Assembly (NCBI GenBank): GCA_964559535.1
Contig: CAZLIC010000011.1
Span: forward strand, 1-64,000
DNA from: CAZLIC01 sp964559535
Lineage (GTDB): Bacteria > Pseudomonadota > Alphaproteobacteria > Rhodobacterales > Rhodobacteraceae
DNA: 64,000 nucleotides
Direction of reading: 5' to 3'
In this document: positions 1 through 8,337 of the stretch, piece by piece
Layout: each line of letters begins with the position of its first letter
Position numbering within the stretch: the first letter of the stretch is position 1
Notes under the pieces: model-generated
Databases searched by the model: none
The model's input: the letters and a program-made list of their open reading frames with translations, nothing else
Told to the model about the DNA's origin: nothing
Position numbers and translations under genes: made by a program

Positions 1-54
1 GAAATTACTTCATCGCCGCCGGCTATGGCTCAGTTTGAACGCGACAGGCTCTAG
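1..54 (+). pseudogene. Possible 3' scrap of a serine recombinase
   Basis: The frame open from base 1 ends at TAG (52-54) and its last residues read AMAQFERDRL. This resembles the start of the long E helix of serine resolvases/invertases, which commonly reads like LAEFER followed by a basic stretch. Here translation stops just where the ERT part of the family motif would follow. Just upstream another frame reads FIAA, which would fit the family if a few bases had been inserted. The fragment is very short and cut by the window edge, so a chance match is quite possible. Confidence 0.2.
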
Positions 55-71
55 GCAAAATCCGGCGCCTG

Positions 72-407
72 CTATCCGATAGCGCCCGCCTTTTCCGCAG
101 CTTGGCGGTGGTTTTCCCCCCATGTTCCGATCATCGACAGCAAGGGCCGCAGCGTTTCCCCGTGCGCCGTCAGCCCGTATTCCACCACAAGCGGCCTTGC
201 CCGCACCTGCCGCCGCGCGACAACCCCCGATGCCGCCAGTTCGGCAAGCTGCCGCGTCAGCACCCGCTCGGAGATCCAGGGCATGGACCGCAGCAGTGCC
301 GCCGGGCGCTGCGGTCCTTCGGCCAGCCGGAACAGGATTCCCGCCTTCCACTTCCCGCCGATGACAGTGAAGGTGGCCTCGACCGGGCAATCGGGAACAG
401 GGGGCAT
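72..407 (-). CDS. HxlR-type winged-helix transcriptional regulator
   Basis: Predicted 111-residue DNA-binding regulator of the HxlR family, many of which sense electrophiles or redox state and control an adjacent gene. The N-terminal Cys7 is followed by the family signature IGGKWK (residues 16-21), then a recognition-helix region with ISERVLTRQL (45-54) and a wing ending VEYGLTAHGE (75-84). The frame is open further upstream, but the start at 407 gives the usual family length and puts the CPVE motif near the N-terminus. It is divergent from the SDR gene at 492, and the 84-bp gap probably holds promoters for both. Regulation of that neighbour is the natural inference. Confidence 0.88.
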   Translation of the reverse strand: MPPVPDCPVEATFTVIGGKWKAGILFRLAEGPQRPAALLRSMPWISERVLTRQLAELAASGVVARRQVRARPLVVEYGLTAHGETLRPLLSMIGTWGENHRQAAEKAGAIG

Positions 408-491
408 ACGGACAATCCTGTCAGGAATGGACAAGTGCAGCGACAGCGCCATGCTACCCCGCCAAAGGGCTGGGGAAAACAGGGGGGCGCC

Positions 492-1211
492 ATGGCAGGA
501 CGGACAGTGCTGGTCACAGGGGTGGGCAAGGCTGGTGGGCTGGGTTTCGAGCTTTGTCGGCAACTCGCCGACCGTGGCGCCACCGTCTGGCTCACCGCGC
601 GCACCGCGGATCAGGCGCAGGCGCTGGCCTTAGGCCTGCAAGGGCAGGTGATCCCCGCGGCGCTGGATGTGTCCGACCCGGCGGCCATCGCGGCGTTGGC
701 CACCTGGGTTACGGCCGAAACCGGGCTCGATGTGCTTGTCAACAATGCTGCGGGCCTGTCCCCGTGGCAAGAAGCGGCCGCCACGGCAGACCTTGCCGCA
801 GCGCGCAAGGTGTTCGACGTGACCCTGTGGGGCGCCTGGGCCATGGCGCAGGCCTTCCTCCCGCTTCTGCGCGCCAGCCCGGCAGGACGGATGGTCAATG
901 TCTCGTCCGGTGCGGGCTCGCATGGCGATTCGGCCTTTGGCCTGACAACGAGCAACGCCATGGGCACCAGCTATGCCGTGGCCAAGGCCGCGCTGAACGC
1001 GCTGACCGTCAAACTCGCCCGTGAGGAAACCACGCCCAACTTACGCATCAACGCGGTCTGTCCGGGCTTTACGGCCACCTTCCCCGGCGGCAACGACATG
1101 GGCGCCCGCCCGGTGGCCGAAGGTGCGGCCAGCATCCTGTGGGCCGCCGATATTGAAAACGACGGGCCGACGGGTGGCTTCTTTCGCGATGGCATCGCTC
1201 TGCCGTGGTAG
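492..1211 (+). CDS. Short-chain dehydrogenase/reductase (SDR)
   Basis: Predicted NAD(P)-dependent cytosolic oxidoreductase of 239 residues, classical SDR size. The glycine-rich cofactor motif TGxxxxxGxG is at residues 9-18, NNAAG at 84-88 and the catalytic YAVAK at 161-165, with a serine-rich strand (VSSG) near 136 supplying the active-site Ser. The ATG at 492 is preceded by a purine-rich AGGGGGG. The frame is open far upstream, but that stretch is antisense to the HxlR gene and is not coding. Divergence from an HxlR regulator suggests induction by a reactive carbonyl or quinone; the substrate cannot be read from the sequence. Confidence 0.9.
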   Translation: MAGRTVLVTGVGKAGGLGFELCRQLADRGATVWLTARTADQAQALALGLQGQVIPAALDVSDPAAIAALATWVTAETGLDVLVNNAAGLSPWQEAAATADLAAARKVFDVTLWGAWAMAQAFLPLLRASPAGRMVNVSSGAGSHGDSAFGLTTSNAMGTSYAVAKAALNALTVKLAREETTPNLRINAVCPGFTATFPGGNDMGARPVAEGAASILWAADIENDGPTGGFFRDGIALPW

Positions 1212-1378
1212 GCGCGGCCAGAAAGGATGGCTTGCAAAACCGCCAAAAATGGCGCATGTGCACGCCTGCGACGCTATCTCGATCTGCCTTCTGTCTCCCT
1301 CGGGCTTCAGTTTGCGATTCTGATCCCAGAGCCGGGCCACCGCACAGGGCGGGTGGCGATATGACAGGAGTATTCACG

Positions 1379-1585
1379 ATGGCCACTGGCACCGTGAAAT
1401 GGTTCAATGCAACCAAGGGTTTCGGCTTCATCGCCCCGGCCGGCGGCTCGCGCGACGTGTTCGTGCATGCCACCGCGCTGGAACGTGCGGGCATCCGCTC
1501 GCTGGCCGATGGCCAGGCCGTGACGTTCGACATCGAAAAGGGCCGTGACGGCCGCGAATCGGCGACGAACCTCGCGCTGGCCTGA
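1379..1585 (+). CDS. cspA: Cold-shock domain protein (CspA family)
   Basis: A 68-residue single cold-shock domain, a small beta barrel that binds single-stranded RNA/DNA as a chaperone. RNP1 is KGFGFI at residues 13-18 and RNP2 is DVFVHA at 26-31, with the usual N-terminal TVKWFN. The ATG at 1379 is preceded by AGGAG (1366-1370), which fixes the start. The 167-bp region after the SDR stop forms its leader and promoter area; cold-shock genes often have a long structured leader, though nothing diagnostic is visible. It ends in a strong terminator at 1607-1638. Which csp paralogue this is cannot be told. Confidence 0.93.
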   Translation: MATGTVKWFNATKGFGFIAPAGGSRDVFVHATALERAGIRSLADGQAVTFDIEKGRDGRESATNLALA

Positions 1586-1606
1586 GCCTGCGCCAAGTCT
1601 GACCGG

Positions 1607-1638
1607 AACGGGGGTGGCCGCAGGGCCGCCCCCGTTTT
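1607..1638 (+). terminator. Rho-independent terminator of the csp gene
   Basis: Starting 21 bp after the csp stop, arms AACGGGGG (1607-1614) and CCCCCGTT (1629-1636), separated by a T-G wobble, extend into GGCC/GGCC (1616-1619 with 1624-1627) around a GCAG loop. The stem ends in four T (1635-1638). This is a textbook intrinsic terminator. Confidence 0.88.
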
Positions 1639-1732
1639 GCTTGGCGCGCCCGCCGGAATCGGGTAAGCAACCAGCGGGGCGCCATGCCGCCCGCGGAGCG
1701 TCGATGTCCGAGAGTGTGATCAGCCGCTGACG

Positions 1733-1786
1733 CCCTTCCCGCGCGGAAGGGCCGGATGGCCGGGAAGGGCAGAACGCCCTGCCCGG
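1733..1786 (+). other. Two successive hairpins upstream of the yjhX-like gene
   Basis: CCCTTCC (1733-1739) pairs with GGAAGGG (1745-1751) around CGCGC. Nine bases on, 1760-1770 pairs with 1776-1786 (11 bp with one mismatch) around AGAAC, followed by TCTTTGG. The hairpins lie 31-85 bp upstream of the next start codon. They could be a leader structure or a second terminator; the T tract is poor. Confidence 0.4.
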
Positions 1787-1817
1787 TCTTTGGCTGAACC
1801 CAACGCTCCGGACTTCC

Positions 1818-2075
1818 ATGAACATCTCTCGTACCGAACAGCGCGTGCTGCACGTGCTGGCGCTTGGCGGTGCCATCCGCCACCAACGCGACGGCCGCCG
1901 CATCTCTGCCGTCACCTGTCTTACCCGCGACGGCCTCGTGCTGGCCGACTGCACCCTGCCGGTCTTCGCCCGACTGCGCCGCCGCGGCCTGATCGAATCG
2001 CGCGGCGGAGCGCCCTACCGCATCTCGCGCGCCGGGCGGCTGGCGGTGCGGGCCCAACCCGACAATCAGGGCTGA
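1818..2075 (+). CDS. yjhX: YjhX-family protein (TopAI-like toxin homologue)
   Basis: 85 residues closely matching the E. coli YjhX/TopAI family (UPF0386) over its full length. The family landmarks are the N-terminal MNISRTEQRVLHVLA, the central TRDGLVLADCTLPVF, then PYRIS and a C-terminal VRAQPDN. E. coli YjhX is reported to inhibit topoisomerase I and to be countered by the neighbouring YjhQ acetyltransferase-like protein. No yjhQ-like gene lies next to this copy, so it looks solitary; whether it acts as a toxin here is unknown. Two hairpins lie upstream and no strong Shine-Dalgarno is visible. The family is common as a single gene in alphaproteobacteria. Confidence 0.85.
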   Translation: MNISRTEQRVLHVLALGGAIRHQRDGRRISAVTCLTRDGLVLADCTLPVFARLRRRGLIESRGGAPYRISRAGRLAVRAQPDNQG

Positions 2076-2270
2076 CGCCAACACGCAACCCTGCCCCCGA
2101 TCGGGCGGGGGTGCTTCGACCGACGAGGTTATCAAAAGACACTGTTGCGGGTCTGCCTTGCGCTTTGCACACAGGGGATGCCGCAAAGAGGGTGTGCAGT
2201 GTACGCAAACTGCACCCGCCGCCCTTGTCGAACCTGCTGGAATAGCCGCCGTAAAGGCCGCGCGCGTTGC

Positions 2271-3548
2271 CTACCCCTGATACCCCATCCGCGACACCAG
2301 CAGCTTGTCGATGCGCCGGTCGTCCAGGTCAATCACCTCGAACCGCCAGCCCTCTGCCTCCACATGGTCGCCCAGCGCCGGAATCCGTTTCAGCAGGTTC
2401 AGCATCAGCCCGGCCACCGTTTCGTAGTCTCCGGCCAGCCCCTGCGGCAGGCCCAGCCTGTCGCAGAACTCGTCCGCCGCCATCCACCCCGCCACCAGAA
2501 GGCTGCCGTCTTCCCGCTCGACGATCGCCGGCTCCTCGTCCTGCCCGGCATTGGCCTGCCCGGTGATCGCTTCCAGCAGGTCGCCCGTCGTCACGATACC
2601 TTCGAACTGCCCGTATTCGTCGTACACCAGCACCAGGTGATGCGGTGACCCCAGGATGATCTCCATCAGGTCCAGCGCGTCGGTGTGTTCCGAAACCACC
2701 GGCACCTCGCGCAACAGCACTTTCAGATCAATGGGTTCGCGCCGCGATGCCACCTGAAATGCGTCGGACAACAGCACAATGCCCAGCACCTCGCCGGTGT
2801 CGCGCCGCTGTACCGGCATGCGCGGGCGGGCAATGCGGCGAATGGCCGTCAGCGCCTCGCCCGGCGTCATCTCGATGTCCAGAAGCTCGATGTCGCGGCG
2901 CGGCGTCATCAGCGCACGGGCCGAACGGTCGGCCAGCCGCATCACGCCCGAGATCATCTCGCGCTCTTCCTGCTCGATCACGCCCTCTTCATGCGCCTCG
3001 GTCAGCAGTGTCTTGACCTCTTCCTCGGTCACCCGCGACTTGCCCTCGCTGCCCGACCCCATCAGCCACAGCACCAGCCGCCCCGACCGGTCCAGCACCC
3101 AGACGATCGGTGCAGAAACCTTGGCCAGAACCAGCATCGCCGGCGCCATGCGCGCGGCAATCCCTTCCGCGTTGCGCAGGGCCAGCTGCTTCGGCACCAG
3201 CTCGCCCCCGATCAGCGACAGGTAGGTCAGCAGCAGCACCACGCCGCCAACCCCCAGCGTGTTCGCAAGCTCAAGGGAAATCCCCTGCTCTGCCAGCCAC
3301 CTGGCCAGCCGCGCACCCAGCGTCGCCCCCGAAAACGCACCCGACAGCACGCCCACCAGCGTGATGCCAATCTGCACGGTGGACAGGAACCGCCCCGGGT
3401 CCTCAGCCAGCCGCAAGGCCACCGACGCACCGCGCCCCTTCATGTTCTTCAACCGACCGGGCCGAGCCGAAACGATGGCAAGCTCCGACATGGCCAGAAC
3501 GCCGTTCACAGCGATCAGCACCAGAACAATCACGATTTCGGTCAGCAT
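2271..3548 (-). CDS. CNNM/CorC-type membrane protein with CBS domains (hemolysin-related)
   Basis: 425 residues with the TlyC/CorC architecture. An N-terminal DUF21/CNNM transmembrane domain (about 1-190) has hydrophobic segments at roughly 4-26, 60-80 and 95-120. Then come a tandem CBS pair (about 205-335, including MTPRRDIELLDI) and a C-terminal CorC/HlyC domain (about 345-420, including VAGLMLNLLKRIP). Such inner-membrane proteins are linked to magnesium/cobalt transport or efflux; the 'hemolysin' label is historical. It ends the minus-strand run 5082-2271 and converges on the yjhX-like gene across 195 bp with no gene. Confidence 0.9.
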   Translation of the reverse strand: MLTEIVIVLVLIAVNGVLAMSELAIVSARPGRLKNMKGRGASVALRLAEDPGRFLSTVQIGITLVGVLSGAFSGATLGARLARWLAEQGISLELANTLGVGGVVLLLTYLSLIGGELVPKQLALRNAEGIAARMAPAMLVLAKVSAPIVWVLDRSGRLVLWLMGSGSEGKSRVTEEEVKTLLTEAHEEGVIEQEEREMISGVMRLADRSARALMTPRRDIELLDIEMTPGEALTAIRRIARPRMPVQRRDTGEVLGIVLLSDAFQVASRREPIDLKVLLREVPVVSEHTDALDLMEIILGSPHHLVLVYDEYGQFEGIVTTGDLLEAITGQANAGQDEEPAIVEREDGSLLVAGWMAADEFCDRLGLPQGLAGDYETVAGLMLNLLKRIPALGDHVEAEGWRFEVIDLDDRRIDKLLVSRMGYQG

Positions 3549-3565
3549 CAGTGTGGGAAAGCTCC

Positions 3566-3919
3566 TCAGTCCAGCCGGAAGTCAAAGTGCTTGCGCACCG
3601 CTTCCTGGATTTCCCATGTTCCCTTGAAATCCTTCTCGACCACGAAGGCGTCCGGGGCGGCCACGGTGACAGGCGTTCCGCCATCGGGGGTAATGACGAT
3701 CCGGCCCGCGATCAGCACGACATATTCGTAGGCCGTGTAGGTGGCATGATACGTCCCGGGCGTGCATTCCCAGATGCCTGCCATCATCGTGCCGTCGGCG
3801 GACTTGTGCAGCACCCAGGTGGTCATCTGCGGGCTGCCTGCGGTGACGACCCAGCCGTCGATCGTGTCGTGCGATGGTGTGACGGTCGACGTGTCGGGAA
3901 GGCGGGTGACGGTCTGCAT
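3566..3919 (-). CDS. Cupin-domain protein (cupin_3/DUF861 type)
   Basis: 117 residues forming one small beta barrel. The central block runs GIWECTPGTYHATYTAYEYV (48-67), followed by the glycine turn LIAGRIVITPDGG and the late strand PDAFVVEKDFKGTWEI, typical of the EutQ/ureidoglycolate-hydrolase-like cupin_3 group. No enzymatic role can be assigned. It lies 17 bp upstream of the CorC-type gene and 23 bp downstream of the PLP enzyme on the same strand, so co-transcription is likely. Confidence 0.82.
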   Translation of the reverse strand: MQTVTRLPDTSTVTPSHDTIDGWVVTAGSPQMTTWVLHKSADGTMMAGIWECTPGTYHATYTAYEYVVLIAGRIVITPDGGTPVTVAAPDAFVVEKDFKGTWEIQEAVRKHFDFRLD

Positions 3920-3942
3920 CGGTCTCTCCTGCGGTTGCGGGT

Positions 3943-5082
3943 TCAGTCCAGCGCCTGTGCCAGATCTGCGATCAGGTCACCGGGGTCTTCTATGCCCACT
4001 GAAACACGAATCAGTGTCGGCGGGATGCCGGTATGCGGCTCGATGGTATGCCGGTGCTCGACCAGGCTTTCCACCCCGCCCAGCGAGGTCGCCCGGTGAA
4101 ACAGCCGCAGTCGCCCGACCACGGCCAACGCCGTGTCACGGTTGCCCTGCACCAGAAAGGACAACAGGCAACCGAACCCGCCCTGCATCTGGCGCAGGGC
4201 AACGGCGTGGCCGGGATGCGCGGGCAGGCCGGGATAGAACACATCCGCCACTTTCGGATGCGCCGCCAGCCATTCGGCAATCGCCAGCGCCGACCGGCTG
4301 CTGCGGTCCACCCGCAGCGGCAGCGTGCGGATGCCGCGCAGCAGAAGCCAGGCCTCGAACGGCCCCAGCACGGCACCCGCGGTCTGCCTGTCCTCGCGGA
4401 TGGCCTGCCACAGGGGCGACGTGTCGTCGCGCACCGCCAGCACCCCCGCCAGCACGTCGGAATGCCCGTTGATGCCCTTGGTGGCCGAATGCATCACGAT
4501 ATCGGCGCCGTGGTCCAGCGGGCGGGTCAGAACGGGCGTGGCGGCGGTTGCATCCACCGCCAGCAGCGCGCCGACCGCATGCGCCGCCTTTGCGGCCGCG
4601 GCAATGTCCACCGTGCGCAGCCAGGGGTTCGACGGGGTCTCGATGAACACCAGCGCGGGTTTCGCGCCACGCACGGCCGCGGCCAGCGCGCCGTCCTCAT
4701 GCGCCGCCACCTCGGTCAGCGGGTGGCCGTGCCGTGCCGCATGCGCGCGCACCCACTTCGTCGTGCCCCAGTAGATCTGCGACTGCACCACCACACCCGC
4801 CCCGGCGGGCAGCGCCCGGAACAGCGCGGCAATCGCCGCCATCCCTGACGGAAACAGCAGCGCCGCCGCCGCGCCCTCCAGCTGCGCCAGCACCGATTCC
4901 GTGGTGCGCAGGATGTCGCTGTGGTCGCGGGCATAGGTATTTGCAGGGTTCAGCGGCGCATAGTCCGCATCCCGCAGGAATGTCGTCGAAGGCTGGATCG
5001 GCGGCACCACCCCGCCCGAGGCCGCATCCAGGGCACCACCGGCCTGCGCGGCAACGGTCGCAGGCGAAAGGGGCGGCGGCAT
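3943..5082 (-). CDS. Cys/Met-metabolism PLP enzyme (cystathionine gamma-synthase/lyase family)
   Basis: 379 residues of the trans-sulfuration fold-type-I PLP family. The PLP lysine is K202 in SATKGINGHSD; upstream FIETPSNPWL and VDATAATP supply the cofactor-binding Asp region, and the N-terminal PIQPSTTF is typical. Family members act on cystathionine, O-acyl-homoserine or methionine; the exact substrate cannot be read here. The usual tyrosine of the YSR motif appears within NTYARDH. It precedes the cupin gene in a minus-strand run and follows gabD by 59 bp. Confidence 0.87.
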   Translation of the reverse strand: MPPPLSPATVAAQAGGALDAASGGVVPPIQPSTTFLRDADYAPLNPANTYARDHSDILRTTESVLAQLEGAAAALLFPSGMAAIAALFRALPAGAGVVVQSQIYWGTTKWVRAHAARHGHPLTEVAAHEDGALAAAVRGAKPALVFIETPSNPWLRTVDIAAAAKAAHAVGALLAVDATAATPVLTRPLDHGADIVMHSATKGINGHSDVLAGVLAVRDDTSPLWQAIREDRQTAGAVLGPFEAWLLLRGIRTLPLRVDRSSRSALAIAEWLAAHPKVADVFYPGLPAHPGHAVALRQMQGGFGCLLSFLVQGNRDTALAVVGRLRLFHRATSLGGVESLVEHRHTIEPHTGIPPTLIRVSVGIEDPGDLIADLAQALD

Positions 5083-5141
5083 GGTCGGTCCTTCTGGCTG
5101 GCGGGGTGGACGCGGCCGGGGCAGAAGCCCCGGCCTTCAGG

Positions 5142-6620
5142 TCATATCGAGGTGCAGACGTACTTCAGTTCCATGTAGTCATCCAGCCCATGGCGGCTGC
5201 CTTCGCGCCCCTGGCCCGACTGCTTGATCCCGCCGAAGGGCGCCATCTCGTTCGAGATGATGCCGGTGTTCACGCCCACCATTCCGTATTCCAGCGCCTC
5301 TTGCACCCGGGTGATGCGGCCGATGTCGCGGGCGTAGAAATACGAGGCAAGGCCGAAGATCGTGGCGTTGGCATAGCCCACCACTTCCTCCTCGGTGTCG
5401 AACCTGAACAGCGGGGCCAGCGGGCCGAACGTCTCTTCGGTGGCAACCAGCATGTCCTGCGTCACGTCGGTGATGATGGTGGGCTCGAAGAACGACCCGC
5501 CCAGTGCATGCCGCTTGCCGCCCGTCACCAGCGTAGCGCCCTTGGCCACCGCATCGGCCACATGTTCTTCAATCTTGTCCAGCGCCGCGGCGTTGATCAG
5601 CGGCCCCAGGTCGGTGCCCGGCTCCAGCCCGTCGCCCACCTTCATCTTCGCCACCGCGGCACCCAGCTTGGCGGCAAAGGCATCGTACACGCCCGCCTGC
5701 ACGTAGATGCGGTTGGCGCAGACGCAGGTCTGCCCGTTGTTGCGGTACTTCGACAGCATCGCGCCCGCCACCGCCGCGTCCAGGTCGGCATCGTCGAACA
5801 CGATGAAGGGCGCATTGCCGCCCAGTTCCATCGACGTGCGCATGATGCGGTCACTGGCCTGATGCATCAGGATGCGGCCGACTTCGGTGCTGCCCGTGAA
5901 CGTCAGCTTGCGAACCACGGGATTCTCGCAGAACTCCTTGCCGATGTCGGACGAACGCCTGGACGTCACGATAGAGATCAGCCCCTTGGGAATGCCCGCA
6001 CGTTCCGCCAGCACAGCCAGTGCAAGGGCCGAAAGCGGCGTCTCGGCAGCCGGGCGGGCGACGATCGAGTTGCCCGCAGCAACGGCAGGGGCGATCTTGC
6101 GCGCGATCATCGCGTTGGGAAAGTTCCACGGCGTGATCGAGGTCACCACGCCGATGGGCTGGCGCAGCACGGTCAGCCGCTTGTCCGGCATGTGGCCCGG
6201 AATCGTTTCGCCATAGATGCGCTTGGTTTCCTCGCCGTAGAACTCGACATAGGCCGCACCATAGGCGATCTCACCCTTGGCTTCGGCCAGGGGTTTGCCC
6301 ATCTCGGCCGTCAGGATCGTGGCAAGGTCGGCCTGTGCGGCCATGATCATGTCGAACCAGCGGCGCATCACCTGTGCGCGGTCCTTGGCGGTACGCGCCG
6401 CCCAGGCCTTTTGCGCCGTTTCGGCGGCGGCAATGGCGCGTGCGGCCTCGGCGCGGGTCATGTTCGGAACGTGGGCAATCACATCGCCGCGCGCCGGGTT
6501 GACCACCGGAAAGGTCTCGCCGCTGTCGGCGCCCACCCATTCCCCGGCGACATAGGCCTTGTCGGCCAGAAGGTCGGGGTCCTTCAGCATCGAACGCAGG
6601 TCGGTGACGGAATCGAGCAT
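5142..6620 (-). CDS. gabD: Succinate-semialdehyde dehydrogenase
   Basis: 492-residue aldehyde dehydrogenase closest in pattern to GabD, which oxidises succinate semialdehyde to succinate in GABA breakdown. The general base is E265 in MELGGNAPF and the catalytic cysteine is C299 in NNGQTCVCANR, with the second Cys of that motif at 301. The end motif YMELKYVCTSI is typical. The segment usually reading KPA near the cofactor phosphate reads ARPA here. The frame is open upstream, but the start at 6620 gives the family length. It is divergent from the hydrolase at 6690. Confidence 0.92.
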   Translation of the reverse strand: MLDSVTDLRSMLKDPDLLADKAYVAGEWVGADSGETFPVVNPARGDVIAHVPNMTRAEAARAIAAAETAQKAWAARTAKDRAQVMRRWFDMIMAAQADLATILTAEMGKPLAEAKGEIAYGAAYVEFYGEETKRIYGETIPGHMPDKRLTVLRQPIGVVTSITPWNFPNAMIARKIAPAVAAGNSIVARPAAETPLSALALAVLAERAGIPKGLISIVTSRRSSDIGKEFCENPVVRKLTFTGSTEVGRILMHQASDRIMRTSMELGGNAPFIVFDDADLDAAVAGAMLSKYRNNGQTCVCANRIYVQAGVYDAFAAKLGAAVAKMKVGDGLEPGTDLGPLINAAALDKIEEHVADAVAKGATLVTGGKRHALGGSFFEPTIITDVTQDMLVATEETFGPLAPLFRFDTEEEVVGYANATIFGLASYFYARDIGRITRVQEALEYGMVGVNTGIISNEMAPFGGIKQSGQGREGSRHGLDDYMELKYVCTSI

Positions 6621-6689
6621 GGCAAACCTCGCTTGCGGGCGTTTGCCCTGTCCTGCATCCTGCCGCGGAAAAAGTCTAGGGAACCCCCC

Positions 6690-7475
6690 ATGAACTTCGC
6701 CTCGCCCGCCGACCGTGCCTATGCCAACGGCGCCTTCATTCCCGGCGCCGACGGGTTCCCGCCGCGCTGGCGCGCGGCTGCAGCGGCCTTTCGTGGCACG
6801 GCACGCGCCGAACTGGACCTGCCCTATGGCCCGGGCGAGCGCCAGCGGTTCGACCTGTTCCTGCCGCAGGGCAGCGCGCGGGGCCTTCTGGTGTTCGTGC
6901 ATGGCGGCTACTGGATGGCCTTCGACCGCAGCGTCTGGTCGCATCTGGCCGCGGGCGCGGTGGCCATGGACTGGGCCTGCGCCATGCCGTCCTACACCCT
7001 GGCCCCCGACGCCCGCATTGCCGACATCACCGCCGAGGTGTCAGCCGCGGTGCGCGCCGCCGCATCGCGCGTCAGCGGCCCGGTGGTGGTTGCGGGCCAT
7101 TCCGCAGGCGGCCACCTGTCGGCCCGCATGGCCTGCGCCGACATCGACATCCCGCGCCTTGCCCGCGTCGTGCCCATGTCGCCGGTGGCCGAACTTGCGC
7201 CGCTTATGGCCACCGAGATGAACACAAGACTGCGCATCGACGCGGCCGAGGCCGCCGCCGAAAGCCCTGCCCGCCTGACCCGCCGCGCGGGCGTGTCGGC
7301 GCATGTCTGGGTCGGCGGGCAGGAACGCCCGGCCTTCCTGTGGCAGGCGCGCACCCTGTCCGAGGAATGGTCCTGCCCCTGGACCGTGGCGCCCGGCCGC
7401 CACCACTTCGACGTGATCGACGACCTGACCGATCCGGCCAGCCGCCTGATGCAGGCCTGTCTGGGCGGGCTGTAG
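6690..7475 (+). CDS. Alpha/beta hydrolase (esterase/kynurenine-formamidase-like)
   Basis: 261 residues. The oxyanion motif HGGYW starts at H71, the nucleophile elbow is GHSAGG with S138, and the late catalytic histidine is most likely in GRHHFDV (238-239). The HGGYW form is typical of the hormone-sensitive-lipase-like and arylformamidase branch, so a kynurenine formamidase or small-ester hydrolase is plausible; the other tryptophan-catabolism genes are not nearby. No signal peptide, so cytosolic. It converges on rplY across a terminator hairpin. Confidence 0.85.
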   Translation: MNFASPADRAYANGAFIPGADGFPPRWRAAAAAFRGTARAELDLPYGPGERQRFDLFLPQGSARGLLVFVHGGYWMAFDRSVWSHLAAGAVAMDWACAMPSYTLAPDARIADITAEVSAAVRAAASRVSGPVVVAGHSAGGHLSARMACADIDIPRLARVVPMSPVAELAPLMATEMNTRLRIDAAEAAAESPARLTRRAGVSAHVWVGGQERPAFLWQARTLSEEWSCPWTVAPGRHHFDVIDDLTDPASRLMQACLGGL

Positions 7476-7518
7476 GGCATCGTCGGCCTGCGGCCCGCCC
7501 CCGGGCAGACACGGCACG

Positions 7519-7553
7519 AAACAAAACGGCGACCGGGTTATCCCGGCCGCCGT
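7519..7553 (-). terminator. Rho-independent terminator of rplY
   Basis: On the minus strand, ACGGCG and CCGGG arms (7548-7553 with 7526-7531, and 7542-7546 with 7533-7537, separated by a C/A mismatch) close a four-base loop. They are followed by a T-rich tail TTTTGTTT (7526 down to 7519). It sits just after the rplY stop and before the end of the convergent hydrolase, so it may serve both. Confidence 0.82.
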
Positions 7554-7576
7554 CCGCACCGCCACAACGGCAGATA

Positions 7577-8170
7577 TCAGGCGTTGTCGTCCGACCGCAG
7601 CCCCGAAGGCGCCGCGATGTTGGCCACCACGAAGTTCCGCTCGATCGTGGGCTGGGCGCCCTCGGGCAGCGGGATGTCGCGGATGTGGATCACGTCGCCG
7701 ATGTTCTTGCCGGTCAGGTCCACCACGATCTTCTCGGGGATGTCGCCGGCGGTCACTTCCAGTTCGACTTCCTGGCGCACGATGGTCAGCGTGCCGCCGC
7801 GCTTCAGCCCCGGCGAGGCGTCGTGGTTGATGAAATCCACGTGGATGAACAGGTTGATCCGGCTGGTGCGGCGCAGGCGCATCAGGTCAACGTGGATCGG
7901 CATGTCCTTGACCACATCGCGCTGCACAGCGCGGCAGATCACCCGCACGTCATCCTGCCCATCCATCTTCAGGTTCCAGAGCTTCGACTTGAAGCGCCCG
8001 GCCTTCAGCAGCTTGAGCAGGTAGTTGAACTTGAAGTTCACCGGAAGCGGGTCCTTGCCGCCACCGTAAACAATGCCGGGCACGTGCTCTTGACGTCGAG
8101 CTTGACGGGCGGCCCCCTTGCCTGTCCCCGTCCGTGCCTCGGCCAGAAGATCAGGGATCTCGCCAGCCAT
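7577..8170 (-). CDS. rplY: 50S ribosomal protein L25 / general stress protein Ctc
   Basis: 197-residue long-form L25 (CTC type) that binds 5S rRNA. The N-terminal L25 domain carries the signature VPGIVYGGG (33-41) and HVDLMRL (about 97-103). The C-terminal TL5/CTC beta domain contains RGGTLTIVRQEVEL and the end motif ERNFVV. The ATG at 8170 is chosen because GGAG (8177-8180) lies six bases before it; an in-frame ATG 12 bases upstream overlaps that site. Length is normal for alphaproteobacteria. It is divergent from the BNR-repeat gene across 167 bp. Confidence 0.93.
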   Translation of the reverse strand: MAGEIPDLLAEARTGTGKGAARQARRQEHVPGIVYGGGKDPLPVNFKFNYLLKLLKAGRFKSKLWNLKMDGQDDVRVICRAVQRDVVKDMPIHVDLMRLRRTSRINLFIHVDFINHDASPGLKRGGTLTIVRQEVELEVTAGDIPEKIVVDLTGKNIGDVIHIRDIPLPEGAQPTIERNFVVANIAAPSGLRSDDNA

Positions 8171-8176
8171 GAGGTT

Positions 8177-8180
8177 CTCC
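8177..8180 (-). promoter_or_regulatory. Shine-Dalgarno of rplY
   Basis: GGAG six bases before the ATG at 8170; it decides between two in-frame ATG codons 12 bases apart. Confidence 0.75.
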
Positions 8181-8337
8181 ATAGGTTATGTCCGCCGCCC
8201 TCCAAGGGTGTGCGCTGCGGACCGCGGGGCCTTAGAGGGGAATCGCGCGCGGGGCAAGGGCCAACCGTGCCAAATTGCTTGCCACCACTGCCCCCGCGGC
8301 GCGACGATGCGGCCGAGTCGCAGCGCAGGGGGCGGTC

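Noticed and set aside
5142..6944. N-terminal extension of gabD to 6944
   Set aside because: The extra 108 residues overlap the divergent hydrolase and lack ALDH similarity.
4734..7475. A 913-codon plus-strand open frame covering the PLP enzyme and gabD antisense
   Set aside because: Only its last 261 codons (from 6690) have domain motifs; the rest is an antisense frame kept open by high GC codon use.
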